Origin: Acephala macrosclerotiorum
Taxonomy: Eukaryota; Ascomycota; Leotiomycetes; Helotiales; Mollisiaceae
Length of the DNA: 64,000 bases
Assembly: GCA_014904845.1 (NCBI GenBank)
Contig: MU119218.1
Location: forward strand, 120,774 to 184,773
Reading direction: 5' to 3'
The notes under the pieces were generated by a model. The model saw nothing but the letters and a program-made list of their open reading frames with translations, was not told the origin of the DNA and searched no databases. A program made the position numbers and the translations under genes. Below are positions 32,709 to 44,463 of this stretch, piece after piece; the stretch's first letter is position 1, and each line of letters opens with the position of its first letter.

Positions 32709-33549
32709 ATGCTTTTCACAGCTACTTCGATCTTGGCTCTAGCCTCGCTCCATTGTCAACGCCCATTTCGTATTTCAAAAGCCTGTCAGTCTTGGCTTCA
32801 GCGACGATGACGAGCGTACCGCACCTTGCGGTGGCTTCGACGCTTCGAACCGAAGCACTGGAGTTACAAATTGGCCGGTTGGTGGTGGTAGCATCAGGAT
32901 CTTGACCACTCATTTGGATGTCACTTGGACATACAGCGCTGCTCTTTCCAGCGATCTATTAACTTGGGTTCCCCTCACTCCCGTTCTTCACCAGACTGGA
33001 GTTGGCAGCTTCTATAAGCCTATCATTCCAGGTATCAGTGCCTAGGTCGGCTAAGATGCTATTCTTCAAGTCACTCAGACAGGACCAGATGGTGTGCTCT
33101 ACCAGGTAAGCGGTGTCTCACCCCCAGCCTGGCTCTTGTACTCAACAATTCCAAATATCTGTGGGGTGCTAACGATTGCTCCAGTGCGCAACCATCAAGA
33201 TTGTCGCCAGTGGACCAGCAGCTATCCCAGACGGATGCACCAACTCTACCGGAGTTGCTGCTAATTGGGAATCTGCATCATCTTCTTCTGCTGCAAGCTC
33301 GAGCTCGTTGACGAGTACTTCCTCTACCTCGACTTCTGCAACAGTAGGAGCGACATCGTCGACAACGGCATCAACCACATCTGCAGGGTCATCCGCCTCG
33401 GCGACCAAAACGTTGGCTTCAAACTCTACAGAACTGAGACGGCTTCAACCACACCGGCACAATTTACTGGAGCAGCCAATTACAATATGGCGGCTAGCTT
33501 GATTCTTGTTGGAGGAAGTGAGGCATTTGTGCTAGCACTAGGATTGTGA
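32709..33549 (+). pseudogene. BIM1/X325-like copper-binding GPI protein, broken copy 1
   Basis: The signal peptide begins MLFTATSILALASL at 32709. One extra base near 32750 shifts the frame. The mature protein reads AHFVFQKPVSLGF, with the His that forms the copper brace at the mature N terminus, then TAPCGGFD and VTNWPVGGGSIRILTTHLD. Two in-frame stops follow at 33043-33045 (TAG) and 33052-33054 (TAA). Intron 33106-33184 separates GPDGVLYQ from CATIKIVASGP. A Ser/Thr-rich stalk and hydrophobic GPI-type tail (AASLILVGGSEAFVLALGL) end at 33549 after another frameshift near 33430. The X325 family is LPMO-related but binds copper for uptake, e.g. Cryptococcus Bim1 working with Ctr1. At least four lesions make it non-functional. 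Confidence 0.82.
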
Positions 33550-34192
33550 TGGGTGGAAATGAAGGAAATCAGAAAAGGTCTAAGTATTGCAGTAAAAATA
33601 TGATCGGGATGGGCTTCGTTTTTTGGCTGGAAAGTCAAATTAATGTACTGTACGAGGAGAGGATATTCGAATGAAGTGGGTTGAAGTGTCCAAATTATCT
33701 CAGAAGAACGAACGTGAATCAAGCCAAAAAACCCCCCTCTTATCGATCCCACTTGGCTGCGAGGGGCAAATTCATCGCAAGTGTGCCATACCGCGTGGCA
33801 ATAATATTGAAAACTGTTTTAGGCCTCCTTTGAGCACCTATAAAATGTGCATTGCAAGCTTGCTTCTTCTAAATAAATCAGCATGAAGTGAAGTTTTTGT
33901 GGCTGCAGGCGAGCTGCCTTCAAGTAAGATTGCATCTTCAAACAATTAGCTTTACTTTCTCAATGCTTTGGCTTTAAGTCCAATCAATAGAAAGAAAATC
34001 CGTCATGTCTTGATTCTAGTGGCTTTTGGGATCGTAGTACATGATCGAAGTCTCCCTGGAGCTAACATACTTTACCGAACAGTGAAAGGGGTCGTCGAAG
34101 TTTTCTCGGTTCTGAGCTTTCTTTATCTTAGTCAGAAGTTATCTGTTGCCTCTTGTTTCACAGTCTTCTCAAAAACACAGAATCATTGAACG
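33550..34192. other. spacer between the two BIM1-like copies
   Basis: No gene or repeat is recognised. It should contain the promoter of copy 2. Confidence 0.45.
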
Positions 34193-34988
34193 ATGCAACC
34201 AAAGCTTTCCTGCCTGTGCCGTTACTGACCACATTCATCGAAGCACACTTTGTTCTTCAATCGCCGCCTCCGCTGGGAGCATTCGACGATGTTACCGAAC
34301 AGACAGGACCTTGTGATGGATATGATCTCAATGCTCGAAATAATGTGACCAGCTTCTCAGTTACAGGCTATCTAATTCATGTGTTGACGGTACACACTGC
34401 TGTCATCTTTGAGTATCGAGCTGCGCTGGTGAACGATACAAGTGCTTGGGTTAACTTGATCCCTCCCATCAGTCGGGCTGGTCTTGGAGATTGCTGTCTG
34501 CCTTCTGTGCCTGGATATGCGCCTTGGGTGGTCTTGATACTGTGTTGCAGGTGGTGCAATAGGCGCCAGACGGTATTCTATACCAGGTAGGTAGATATGT
34601 CATGGACTCCAAATTGAAGCTCCCAGGGATACTTACACACAGACAGTGCGCAGCAGTCATCTTTGCTACAGGTCCCGCTGCTACGGTAGGATCTGATTGC
34701 AAGAATTCGACAAGCGTTTTGGCATCTGCTGTCTCCTTCACTTCGGCCATCCCACAGCCAGCTGGAGCAACGCTTATATCGACAAACGCAATAGCGTCCA
34801 CCAGCATAACCTCAACCGGGAATGCTACTGTGACGACTGCTAGTACTGTGGTAAGCAAGACGAGTGCAACGCCGACGAGTTCAAAGACAGCTTCGGGCGC
34901 TGTATTCGGACGACGATACCGGGTTGAAGAAGGCTTGTGGTTCGTTCCTGCGGTGATACTTGGCGGTCTGAGCCTTGTTTGCTTTTAG
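34193..34988 (+). pseudogene. BIM1/X325-like copper-binding GPI protein, broken copy 2
   Basis: A tandem, diverged second copy. From the ATG at 34193 a signal-like start (MQPKLSCLC) needs a frame change to reach PLLTTFIEAHFVLQSPPPL, which has the brace His. TGPCDGYD follows at the conserved Cys motif. A one-base loss near 34530 shifts the frame (GYAPW then GLDTVLQVVQ) and TAG lies at 34560-34562, before APDGILYQ. The intron at 34587-34646 has the same position as in copy 1 (after LYQ, before CA). The tail is a Ser/Thr stalk with a C-terminal hydrophobic GPI-type end (LWFVPAVILGGLSLVCF). The shared intron and architecture show that this is an old tandem duplicate, now also non-functional. Confidence 0.8.
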
Positions 34989-35360
34989 GGGGGGGGATAT
35001 TGAAATGTTGGAGCATAATGGTGTTTATATATAGTTCATGGCATTGTAGTGGAGATGGTGTTTTGGGGGTGGCTGGGCCTGCATCATATTGCCATATTTG
35101 GAGCTCCATAAAGACCGCAATTTCCCGGCAAAGCATATATTACCGTAAAGCCGAGCTATACTATAACCACATCCACATACTTGAGGTGTTGAAAGTTGAG
35201 AAAAGAATAGAACTCCGCGGTCGTGATGAGGTTTAGTTAGATGGGGTTTGACAGGGGTCAAGCGAGGTTCGTGAAGAAAACATCGCGTCGCGTGGGAAAG
35301 CAAGGGGCAATATCTAAATCGAACATCGCATTCCAAATCACAGGACGCACATTCTACATC
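34989..35360. other. spacer, nothing recognised
   Basis: Short interval with the ASK1 promoter. A run of nine G bases lies just after the stop of BIM1-like copy 2. Nothing else is seen. Confidence 0.45.
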
Positions 35361-36705
35361 ATGAATCGATCAAGCAGCTCTGCAGCGCGGCCTCTATCTC
35401 TCACAGAAGAGCTTGAGAAATTAGAACAATCGATCACGTTGACCTTGCAAGGTTTGTCTCACCGATAGTGCAAGAGGGTCGGTTGACGTGAATACAGAAA
35501 TCGACCACAATTTCAGTCGGGCACATCGTATTGTCACATCCAGTATTCTGCCAATTGTTGAGCAGTATGCGGAACATTCAAATGCTGTATGGGAGGGTTC
35601 GAAGGTTTGTACCCAATATTTTCAGCGGCGGCACAAACTGACATGGCGGGGTAGTTTTGGAAACAATTCTTCGAAGCAAGCGCGAACGTTTCTCTATCAG
35701 GCGTAGAAGAGCGAGAGGAAGATGAAGAGGACGCTTCCTACGCACAGTCTTACGAAGCGAGTACATACGCAACATCTCAAGCAGCAGATTCTACCCTGCA
35801 CGGCGAGCACCAATACAACCAAACCGACGATTCTCTCTTGGATGATCCCGATATTAGTGGTAGTACTCCTCGAGCTAGACCAACGACTGCTTCCTCAGAC
35901 AAACCCAAGTTCGCAGATTATGAGTCTTCATACGAAGCTTTGAAACAAGAGTTGAAGGGTGGAGCAAAGAGCGACGATGAGGGAGATGACACACAAATCC
36001 CACCCACAACACCGGGTGCTAAACCTCGAATTCCGGATATGTCAATGACACCTATGTCCTCGCCATTTGACCCAACTTCGTACCTTCAGACTACAGCACA
36101 ACGAAAGCCAGGTCAAGACCCTCTATTACACAGAGTGCTTGACAAGAATTATCGCATTCAAGCTACACCACACACAATACGCAAGGAGAACAAGACTCCA
36201 GCGAACAAGCCGTCATGGAGAGATACAACATCACCAATGTCTTCTCCACCAGCCGCTGCACCTCAGTTGCGTTCTGAGATCTTTAGCTCGCCCATCAGAC
36301 AGCAGTATAGCAGACTAACAGCGCCGAGAACACCGGGAGTCAGCGTTCAGCCAGCACTTGATGAAGGCAAGGGGAAGGATCTGTTCGGCAAGCCTGCGAA
36401 AAAGGATAAAGATGAGATTACTTGGGAAAGCGACAGCGATGAGGATGCGGAAGGAGTGTATAGAGAGCTCGGGATGAGCCCTCCTAAGACCATCCAGTTC
36501 AATCTTCCCCAATCAAGGCTGCTGCAAACTCCAGGTAAGTTCCATGCATATCCTCCTCTCCCATCACTAACAGTCGATAGCACGAGAGGCCAGCAAGCGA
36601 ATTGTCGAAGACTTACTCGCTACTGCAGGAGCAGGTTATGATGACGATGAATTAGACAGTCCCAGCGTGGTGAAGATGAACGAGGATCTGGATGATAGTT
36701 TTTGA
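35361..36705 (+). CDS. ask1: DASH/DAM1 complex subunit Ask1
   Basis: Four exons (35361-35451, 35498-35604, 35655-36534, 36581-36705) give 400 aa. Ask1 is a subunit of the ten-protein DASH ring that couples kinetochores to spindle microtubules and is a Cdk1 target. The N-terminal family domain is clear: LSLTEELEKLEQSITLTLQ, IDHNFSRAHRIVTSSILPIV and AVWEGSK joined across intron 2 to FWKQFFEASANVSLSG. The remaining 300 residues are acidic and Ser/Thr/Pro-rich with several TP and SP sites, consistent with cell-cycle phosphorylation. The C terminus (KRIVEDLLATAGAG, then an acidic tail) is typical of filamentous fungi. All exon joins keep frame. Confidence 0.95.
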
Positions 36706-36993
36706 AAGAATTATTGCATTACGCATCTGTCAAAACTGACATGAAGATATCTAAACCTCACATCCGTCCGATTCTTTTCCATCACACCTGAAGCCTAACA
36801 ATCTGTGTCCAATATTCTCCAACCAGGAGATCCAACACCGGAACGCCTTGCAATCCCATCGCTATATCGCATCAAGAATCCAATTTCAAAAGCAGAAAGA
36901 CAAGTCGAAGTCATTTTTCTACCTTGTTGCGCCCAAGATCATATAAGCTTCTGCTGTCCTCGCCCTCGCTTTTAATCCATCAGCTCAGTTCAC

Positions 36994-37437
36994 TTAATCA
37001 CAATACAGTGTCAGCGATCCGGACCGGAAAGACTGCTCACCCTCTAGATCCAATGGAGGGAACCACTTACGACTAACAGGATCCTTTGGCAGGCTCTTCC
37101 TCTTTTGCTTTGGCTCCTTCTCTGAGAATACGGTTGTGCCGGCTGCTGCCTCTTCTGCGTCCTTACGTGCTCGGTAGTCCTTGTAGGATACTGGGAGTGT
37201 ACGCTTTGCCTTGTCTTTCAAAAGAGAGACGGTGCTGGAGAAGGTGGATGTGCTGGCCATGGAGGCGGCGTCAACGTCCTTTGCTGGCTTGGTTGGCTTC
37301 ATTTTGGGTGATGCGGGATGGAACCAGGTTGGTGGTTGGTCTTGAGGGAATCCTGCTTATCGTTAGAGATTGAATGAGACAATGGAATATAGAGTAGACT
37401 CACGACCCTGAGGGAAGGCTGGGAAACCGTGAGGCAT
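36994..37437 (-). CDS. small conserved fungal protein of unknown function
   Basis: Exon 1 (37404-37437) starts MPHGFPAFPQG and is joined by a GT-AG intron of 51 bp to exon 2 (36994-37352), giving 130 aa. The N-terminal repeat-like FPAFPQGR-FPQDQPPTWFHP and the following KMKPTKPAKDVDAASMASTS look conserved and under coding constraint. The rest is Lys/Arg/Ala-rich and probably disordered. A perfect GTAAGT donor inside the last 35 codons (after DPVS) raises the possibility of a further 3' exon and a different C terminus. No domain, signal peptide or membrane segment is seen. The orientation is convergent with ASK1. Confidence 0.65.
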
Positions 37438-39943
37438 GTTGAGTGATGAGGCTGTTACTTGACTAATTGTTGACTGTATAGTGAAGTCTTTTGACTTTGC
37501 TAAGGCTGAAGTTCGAATTTGCTTGTGTACTGACTTTGCTTGACTTTGCTGGTGATACTCAAACAAATCTCATCTTCTCGGGTGAGACGACCCTTCTATA
37601 TAGACTTCTCACATCTTACCCAGCAAGCCCGTTTTGTCATCTCCCATGGCCAAAGTCAGAGTCATGCAGCAGATGCTCATCCCAACTCACTACTCACAAT
37701 ATTCTTACTCCGAGCCCCTAACCAATTCGTCACAGCCTTCCCCATACCAACTCCTCTTACCACCATGCCTTCCGAAGCTAACCCGAACCAACCACTCACA
37801 CCTTGTTCTGTCGCGAACTCGAGCACCGATTGGCCTTTAGCCGAATTCCGTCCTCATACCGGCAGCGAGGAGTAAGCACCAGCAACAGTTCTTCCGAACA
37901 GTGCAGCAGCGGTGTACTGTACAGCCTCAGAATCGAGTCATCTTGCACACTTCAAAAAATTGCTATGAACTTGGATATTCCGAGAAAACCTCATATCTAC
38001 GCAATGGTACCTCATTGACAAGGCCCGATTTTCAATTTCTTGGCCTGCAAGGTTGCAGCAAGAATGGCGACGGCTTTGCAGCCCGAGTCATCGGTCTTTA
38101 GTTTGAATTTGTACTTTTATTCTGAATCTTTGATGCCTTGTCTGTATTTGGCACGGCGAGAGGAAATCTCTGTTGGGTTTCGAACATGCGTATCCACAAT
38201 AGGGTTCTCACCGGGTATAAAGGAAAAAGGAGAACTGTGGCTGGCACTGGCTGCCCACACGACGGGTACATGATTATCCCAGTTGGGAATCGGCGAGGCA
38301 GGCTGTAGGTTAGATGAGAATTACGAGTGCGAGCTCTTCTTCTCCACTTGCTTGGATCATTCTTGTGACAACAACATGGCTGCCTTCAACGAACGCGAAT
38401 GCGGAGTTCACGCCGTGCACGGCAGTCAGTGTCCAAGAGTCAAGCTTTATGAAGTCGAATCCGTGTGTGATCTGTAGCATATCGACTGGAAATCATCCGA
38501 TCTAATCTAATCTGATCCAACCCCAACCTTGTTGGTCTACGAAGCGCTTCATCACCACGCCCTTTTCACATCGATGCCTGGACTAGTGAATTGGAGTTGG
38601 AGGCTCCAATGATACCTTCTCGTCTCCTTCGTCCAAATGTATGTTCCTGCATGAATAATCACAAGCTTAAGCAAGCCGAAGGCGTAGTTCTAGTATCCGT
38701 GATTTTCAAATTTCCAACTCCGTGATCTTGTTTGAGTACGTTTTCAGAAAGGCATGCCAAGACCGGCGAAGCGAAGTCGGAATAGTTTCTTTCAGAATTG
38801 AGTCTTGGACGAATTGATTACCTAATTCAAGTGTCGGTAAGTTTGATGCTTTTGGATCATCTGTGAATGACGAAATTAGAAGAACGAGAAACTCTAGGAT
38901 TGGTTTGTGCTTTCGAGAGAAGGTATCGATTTGGATGCGTCATACACTCAATCCCGTCAATAGCCTTTCTCAATCACCCACGTTCTAGATCTAACAATAC
39001 CTCACTCCGCCTCATCTCATCTCACCCTCACCCAAAACAAGCCTCACCCTCATCCTCACCTTAAACCACCTTCGATTCTCACCACCCATTCGAATCGAAT
39101 CGACTCATCAACCCCACTGTGAATCCCTTACTTCCCCAATCCAATCCAACCACCTGGAACCATCCGAGAACGACCCCTCAATTGACGAATAGGAGGTCAG
39201 CATTCTCCGAGTCATTCGATGATTTCCAATTGGTGCAAGTGCCAAAAGATGAAGTAAACATTAAGTTTAAAAGCTTAGCAAGGTTTTGCTTAGAAAGCTG
39301 ATTCTGAGAGTGAGTCGAGGATGAAATCACGAAAGGGAGCTAAGCCTTGTGAACTCCGTGTGGGCGTCGGAGTTCATTTGTGATTGTGCTGGAGCGAGGA
39401 GATTGACAAGCAGGAGTGTAGGCAAGAACACCTAAGTGTCGTTCCAATCATCAGATTACTTGCACTCGGTCTGCCAATAAATAATTTGCTGGAAATCTAG
39501 AAGTGATCACCATCAAGGTATCACAAGTTGTGTTGGAACCTGTTGACCCTTACACGTCCGTAAGTGCGGGGAAAGGGGGAGAAGGCAGCCGGTAGCGAGA
39601 TGGAAACGATTTAGGATCGGATTGGAGGCTGGAGGCCCCTTTCATTAGACTTTATTACAACGGTGAATATTACTGTGGATATAGGACTAAGAAGGTTCAT
39701 ATCCACTTTATCATGACAATCAACTCTTGATCGACGCTTTTGACCAAAGATCAGTAACATCGCTCCTCTCGTAACGCCGAAAGAGCCCTCCCTATATAAT
39801 GCAATTGATGCGAAAGTATTCCAGGCTTAGCATTACCTCGACGCCTGGGAAATGCCACACAATGTTTGTCATCTCATACCCATGTTGCATTTCTTTTCAT
39901 CCTCAAATGTTCCTCGTTCTTCTGTACATGCCACATGCTGATT
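37438..39943. other. 2.5 kb gene-free spacer
   Basis: Several short open frames occur but none shows domain similarity, start context or splice structure. A CT-rich stretch with cgaatcgaatcgactc lies near 39091. A perfect hairpin gaactccg/cggagttc lies at 39351-39358 and 39368-39375. The region could hold unannotated non-coding RNA or long regulatory DNA; I see nothing specific. Confidence 0.45.
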
Positions 39944-41907
39944 TCAAGCTCGCTCGGTGAACGTTAATGGGCAATCATCCATGGGGAAAATTGTCGCAAA
40001 CACCTTGATCTCTTCCGATTTTGGTGTTGGGTGATGCTTCCAGTCAAGATACATCGAGGCTTTTCCGATCATCAATGCCAGGTTCATCTGGGCGTATATT
40101 TGGCCGAGACAATAATGAGGACCGGTTCCGAAAACCAGGAAGTTCTTTGCACCCTTCTCCTCGGCATCACCATATACATATCGGTCGGGATCATAATGAT
40201 CAGGGTTCTCGTAAATTTCAGGGTCGCGGAGAGCTGGGTACACAGTAGGGATGATCATGGCGCCTGAACGAGAGTTAGTAAGTTGAGATTTGTAGGAATC
40301 TAAGTACTGACCTTTGGGAACGGTGTAAGTAGGGGTGATTGGGAATGGCTTCTTGGCAAGGTATGGGACCATCAATACTGGTGGACGATATCTCAACAAC
40401 TCCTTGACGGCACCCTTGGTGTATACACAGCTCTCCATCAAATCCATAGTTGCACGCCCGTTGCGGTCACCGCCACGGACACGGAGATTCTCCTCACGAA
40501 TCTTGTCAAGAACATCTGGTCGTTGAGCCATGATTTGGAAGAACCAAGTAGCAGCACTGCTTGTAGCATCTTGAGAGGCGAACAAGAAGGTGAAGACGGT
40601 CTGAGAGATTTCATAGTCGGTGAAGTCGCGGAGCAGAGGGGTTGGTTTCTCAATACCTTCCATTGAAAGACCCTTTTCTTGGTGCTCACGATACTTCGCA
40701 GAGTCGAGTTGAGCCTTGACCCATCCATCCATAATACAGGTGATTTCACCACCAGCAGCCATTCGAACCTTGGACTTGGCAGCACACTTGGCGAATTCCT
40801 CGATGACCACATCTGCAGCCTTCTTTCCGTACCAAGTCTTGGTAAATGGGAGGATGATGGGGAAATTTACAAGCTCCAGAGCGGCAGTAATGTTGTAGTA
40901 GTCATCGGCAATCTTCTTGATAGCTTCATCCGAGATATAGTAACCAACAAAAGTTCGGCAAGATACAGCACACATGAGCTCGCGGAACTCTGCCATGAAG
41001 GGAACTGGCTTTCCTCCGGCGTCCTTCGTGATCTTCGCATATCTTTTGAAATAGATGTCGTAGACCTCGTCCTGGCCTGGTAGATAGCATTCGAGAGCTT
41101 GACGAGTGAACAGACCGTTCAAACCCTTGCGGAAATCGACATGCGCTTTTCCATCGAGGAACACCCAATTGGTCTTGCCTAAAAGTTTATGTGCAGCATC
41201 CACGACGCAAGGTTTGACGAATCCGGGAGAGTTAAAGACTTTTCGGGCCATATCGCGGGTGGAGGCAATAACAACGAATCTGATGCAGCATTAGAATCAA
41301 CGTCCCAAGGTCCAGGACTATGTCTGCATACTTGTGGAAAACCGATACACAACTCAAATCACCGCTCGCCCATTTCGCTTTGTATTCTTCGAACTTTGGA
41401 TCTAACGACTCCATAAAGGGACCGATGAAGGGGAGCTTCCATGTTGGGCCAGCGATTGAACCTTTCTGCCAGACATAACTAACTATTAATATGTAAGTAC
41501 TTGCTTAAAACAATCTTCAAGCTCCGTAATATCGAGTCATTCCCTGCACAGAGTGTTTGTAGAAGTATATCCATTCCGAAAAGTAACATGTAGGATGTCG
41601 GTTGCATTGCAATCGCCCACTTGCAGAGTGACTTTATAAGCTTCTCAAGCCACGCTTGCCCGTGCAAACAGCTCCCCTAAGGTTCCAATATACTTCCGCA
41701 GGGTATGCACTCCGTGCTGAAAATGGGTCGTATGATGGAATCACACTTACATTGATCATATGCGACAGCGATCAGAAACGTAGTGAGAAGAATTGACCAC
41801 CAACTGAGTTCCCCAACTCTGGCCAACAATCCGTCTATCTGAGTATTTCCCACGATCTGAGCATATTTCGCATCTGCTAGGGGCGATACGAAGCTGACGT
41901 TCTGCAT
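39944..41907 (-). CDS. erg5: sterol C-22 desaturase, cytochrome P450 CYP61
   Basis: Four exons (41751-41907, 41332-41482, 40312-41279, 39944-40263) give 531 aa. Erg5 introduces the C-22 double bond of ergosterol at the endoplasmic reticulum. The N-terminal anchor reads ILLTTFLIAVAYDQ, and the CYP61 block KGSIAGPTWKLPFIGPFMES follows intron 1. The I-helix FLFASQDATSSAATWFFQI is diagnostic of CYP61. The K-helix ExxR is ELLRY and the haem loop is FLVFGTGPHYCLGQ with the ligand Cys. Intron 1 is long (268 bp); the others are about 48-52 bp. No lesions are seen. As in other fungi, expression is probably sterol-responsive, but I did not identify an element. Confidence 0.96.
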
Positions 41908-43460
41908 CGTTAGAGTGATGATGCTGCGCCGCTTCGATTAAAGGTCCTATTAAAGACGTCGAGTAAATTCAGGTACAGGAATCCGGATGCGCTCAACAAG
42001 AGCAATGCGGATTATAACGACGTATGTCCGCGCTGGACTGGGAGAATGAGAAGGTCGTAAACAAAAAGAAAGGGGTCCGGGGACTTCGAGGTGCCGTCGA
42101 GGGATTGAAGGAAGTTAACAGAATGGCAAGAAATTTAGGATCGGAGACCAAACCTAATTGGCGACGGCAATCAAAGTTACCCACTAGCCGATTGACCACT
42201 AATGGCACTCGGCTCATTCTATCCGGGACCTGATATTACAACAACAGAAATCATACAAACGAATCCACTTTACAAGGGGGCAACATCTAATTTGAACATT
42301 TGTGACGGCTGGTGCGAAAAGGGAAGGAGGGACATTGATCTCGGTGAGCATCAATCAACGTGAAATATTCACGGAAGTCCACCAGCGTTTAATGCTATCC
42401 GGCGGCTGCAGAACACGAATGCGACGGTTACCAATCAACCCGATTTGACGGAGGCCTCTCCGACGCATTGGCCCTCCAGCAGCACACATATCGGAACCAA
42501 TATTCTTTTACCGTTCATATCAAAGGGGAAACTCACATTTGCTGACCTTTTGGGGCTCTTGCATGTCATTCTGAGTATCTTCTGTGTCTTCACAATTTCC
42601 GACCAACTGGTCAGCTCCTGTCTGAGATATTCCTTCTTTCCTTCACCGCCTCACTTTCTGATGCATGGACAAAACAACTCGCTTTGTTTGGGTGACTTGC
42701 TTAACATCCACGTATGCATAAGTACGCACCTTTGGACACAGCAAGATGCACAAGACTTGAACGGGGAGAAGAATAGCAAATATACACGTGACCAACATCT
42801 GGGCCACATCTGGTTCATGATTTCAACACCTCCCTTCGTAACTGCTTGCAAAGCTTGTCTTATTAGACTTTCTTGGCTCTTCTTGTAGGGTTTAGAACTT
42901 GCCTGGGAAGACCCTGTGTGCAAGTGACCTCCATAACTTCAGAAATGCAAGGGAATCTTAAAGCCCTCCACAAAGAAGAATATCGAGGAACTTTCTTCCA
43001 CGTCTACAGCCATCGGGCACCCAGCCTCTCTAGTATGCCTATCCCACTTCCCACTGGGTAGCTTTTCAAGTGAATGGCCATGCATTTAGATGGTTGCTTT
43101 GTTTTGTTGCACGTCTTATGTCTGCGGAAGATCTGCAGGAACTTCCTATTGGTCTGGCAGATCTATGCATGTACTCGTACCAAAAGGGACATGTACCTTA
43201 TTTCGTTCCGTATCTAAATCCTACGGACGAGCTGCGGAAGCTTTCCATTGGTTGTCTATCTTTTTGCTGCAGATGTTTTGAATGTCCTAATTTTGAGAGA
43301 ATGATGACGGGTTTCGTTGCGCATCTATAGCTTTCGGCCGCTGCCCGGCTCTCAAAAGGCTCAAGCTTGCCCTCTTTTGACCATGCTCATATGACGAATC
43401 CTTTTACAGCCTTAAATACCCAAATCCCCTGTGACAATATCAAGTTTCATTGCACGCCCC
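41908..43460. other. spacer, nothing recognised
   Basis: 1.55 kb upstream of ERG5 with no credible gene. An open frame of 147 codons at 42445-42888 has no recognisable features and a poor start context. Confidence 0.45.
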
Positions 43461-43729
43461 CAGCGTTCCCAATGGGTAGACAGCTCCAACTTCAACGGTA
43501 AACCCAAACTGCCCCTGGACTAGTCCAATTCTAAGTAGGGTTAGAACTGATATACCCTAGGTCGGATAGTTTTTATAGTTTCAAGGCAGTTCGGGATTCA
43601 AACTGCCTGAAACCCATGAACCAAACTACCCTGGGCCATGTCAGGTTTCCCAAAATCCGGAACTGCCTTGAGTTAGTATGGACAGTTATACCAGTTAGCA
43701 CAAAAACTGCGTGCCCATTGGGAACGCTG
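43461..43729. mobile_element. 269-bp MITE-like element with 16-bp terminal inverted repeats
   Basis: The ends are perfect 16-bp inverted repeats: cagcgttcccaatggg at 43461-43476 and its reverse complement at 43714-43729. The interior is non-coding, with repeated subterminal motifs around aactgcc/ggcagtt. The string gcacg occurs near both outer flanks (43452-43456 and 43729-43733) but no clean target duplication can be assigned. This fits a non-autonomous DNA transposon; the superfamily is unknown. Confidence 0.7.
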
Positions 43730-44463
43730 CACGTCTCATCGTAGTGGACACTCTTCGGAGCATCTGCGAGGGAGCCTAGTGTTGCAGAAATACCTCTATC
43801 TGGCTTAGCTCCTCATTGACTCCTCATATCTGAGGTTACGAAGTCATCTTTCAGCTGGGGCAACTGAAGTTTCGTTGCATAAATCTCACTCTTGGCATGC
43901 TATTGACCTACCTCCACCCGGCTTAACTCTTCATCACATGTGAAGTCAACTCCATTCGGGTTAGCTTTTGCCATTGTCTGAATTTCAAAAGGACCGAGCA
44001 TGGCTTCCTCGCATATCTCGATTCTGCCCAACCAAGATTGTCTGGAGCTACTTCTCCTAAGTCTAATTCTTTCGTGGATCTCTGAATAGCAACAATAAGG
44101 CATTTTGGCTCCAGCCAAAGCTCTTTCGATTTTCCTGCTAGCTGAGAAACTGAGTTTAGCTTACCAGAAGTCTGCTGCATGCTAAAACCCCTCTGACCTC
44201 AGCGTTTCGTCCTCTTCGAGTCTTCCCTATCTCCCTTTGACATCTGGCCTCGACTCGAACAAGAAGTTTTTCAAATAACAAACATATACTATCTAGCCAT
44301 ATATAGTAATGCATTTTACTCAATTTCTAACAGCTGCAATGCCTTTCTAACGCGACTTACAAGCACGAATGGTGTATCTCTAAAATCACAATCCCTCCCT
44401 CCTCATCTACAAAATCGTTCCCATCTCCCACTCTAACAAAGAGCATTTTACTTTTCTTTTCCA
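43730..44463. other. spacer, nothing recognised
   Basis: No gene or RNA recognised. Short minus-strand open frames near 43900-44180 lack conserved features. Confidence 0.4.

Noticed and set aside
39060..39120. repeated attcgaatcgaatcg motif resembling a B box
   Set aside because: It is a simple sequence repeat with no cloverleaf around it.
37438..39943. CRISPR, integron or prophage-like features in the long spacer
   Set aside because: No regularly spaced repeats or phage genes; the window is eukaryotic.
42445..42888. 147-codon open frame on the plus strand
   Set aside because: No domain, no conserved motif, irregular composition; most likely chance.
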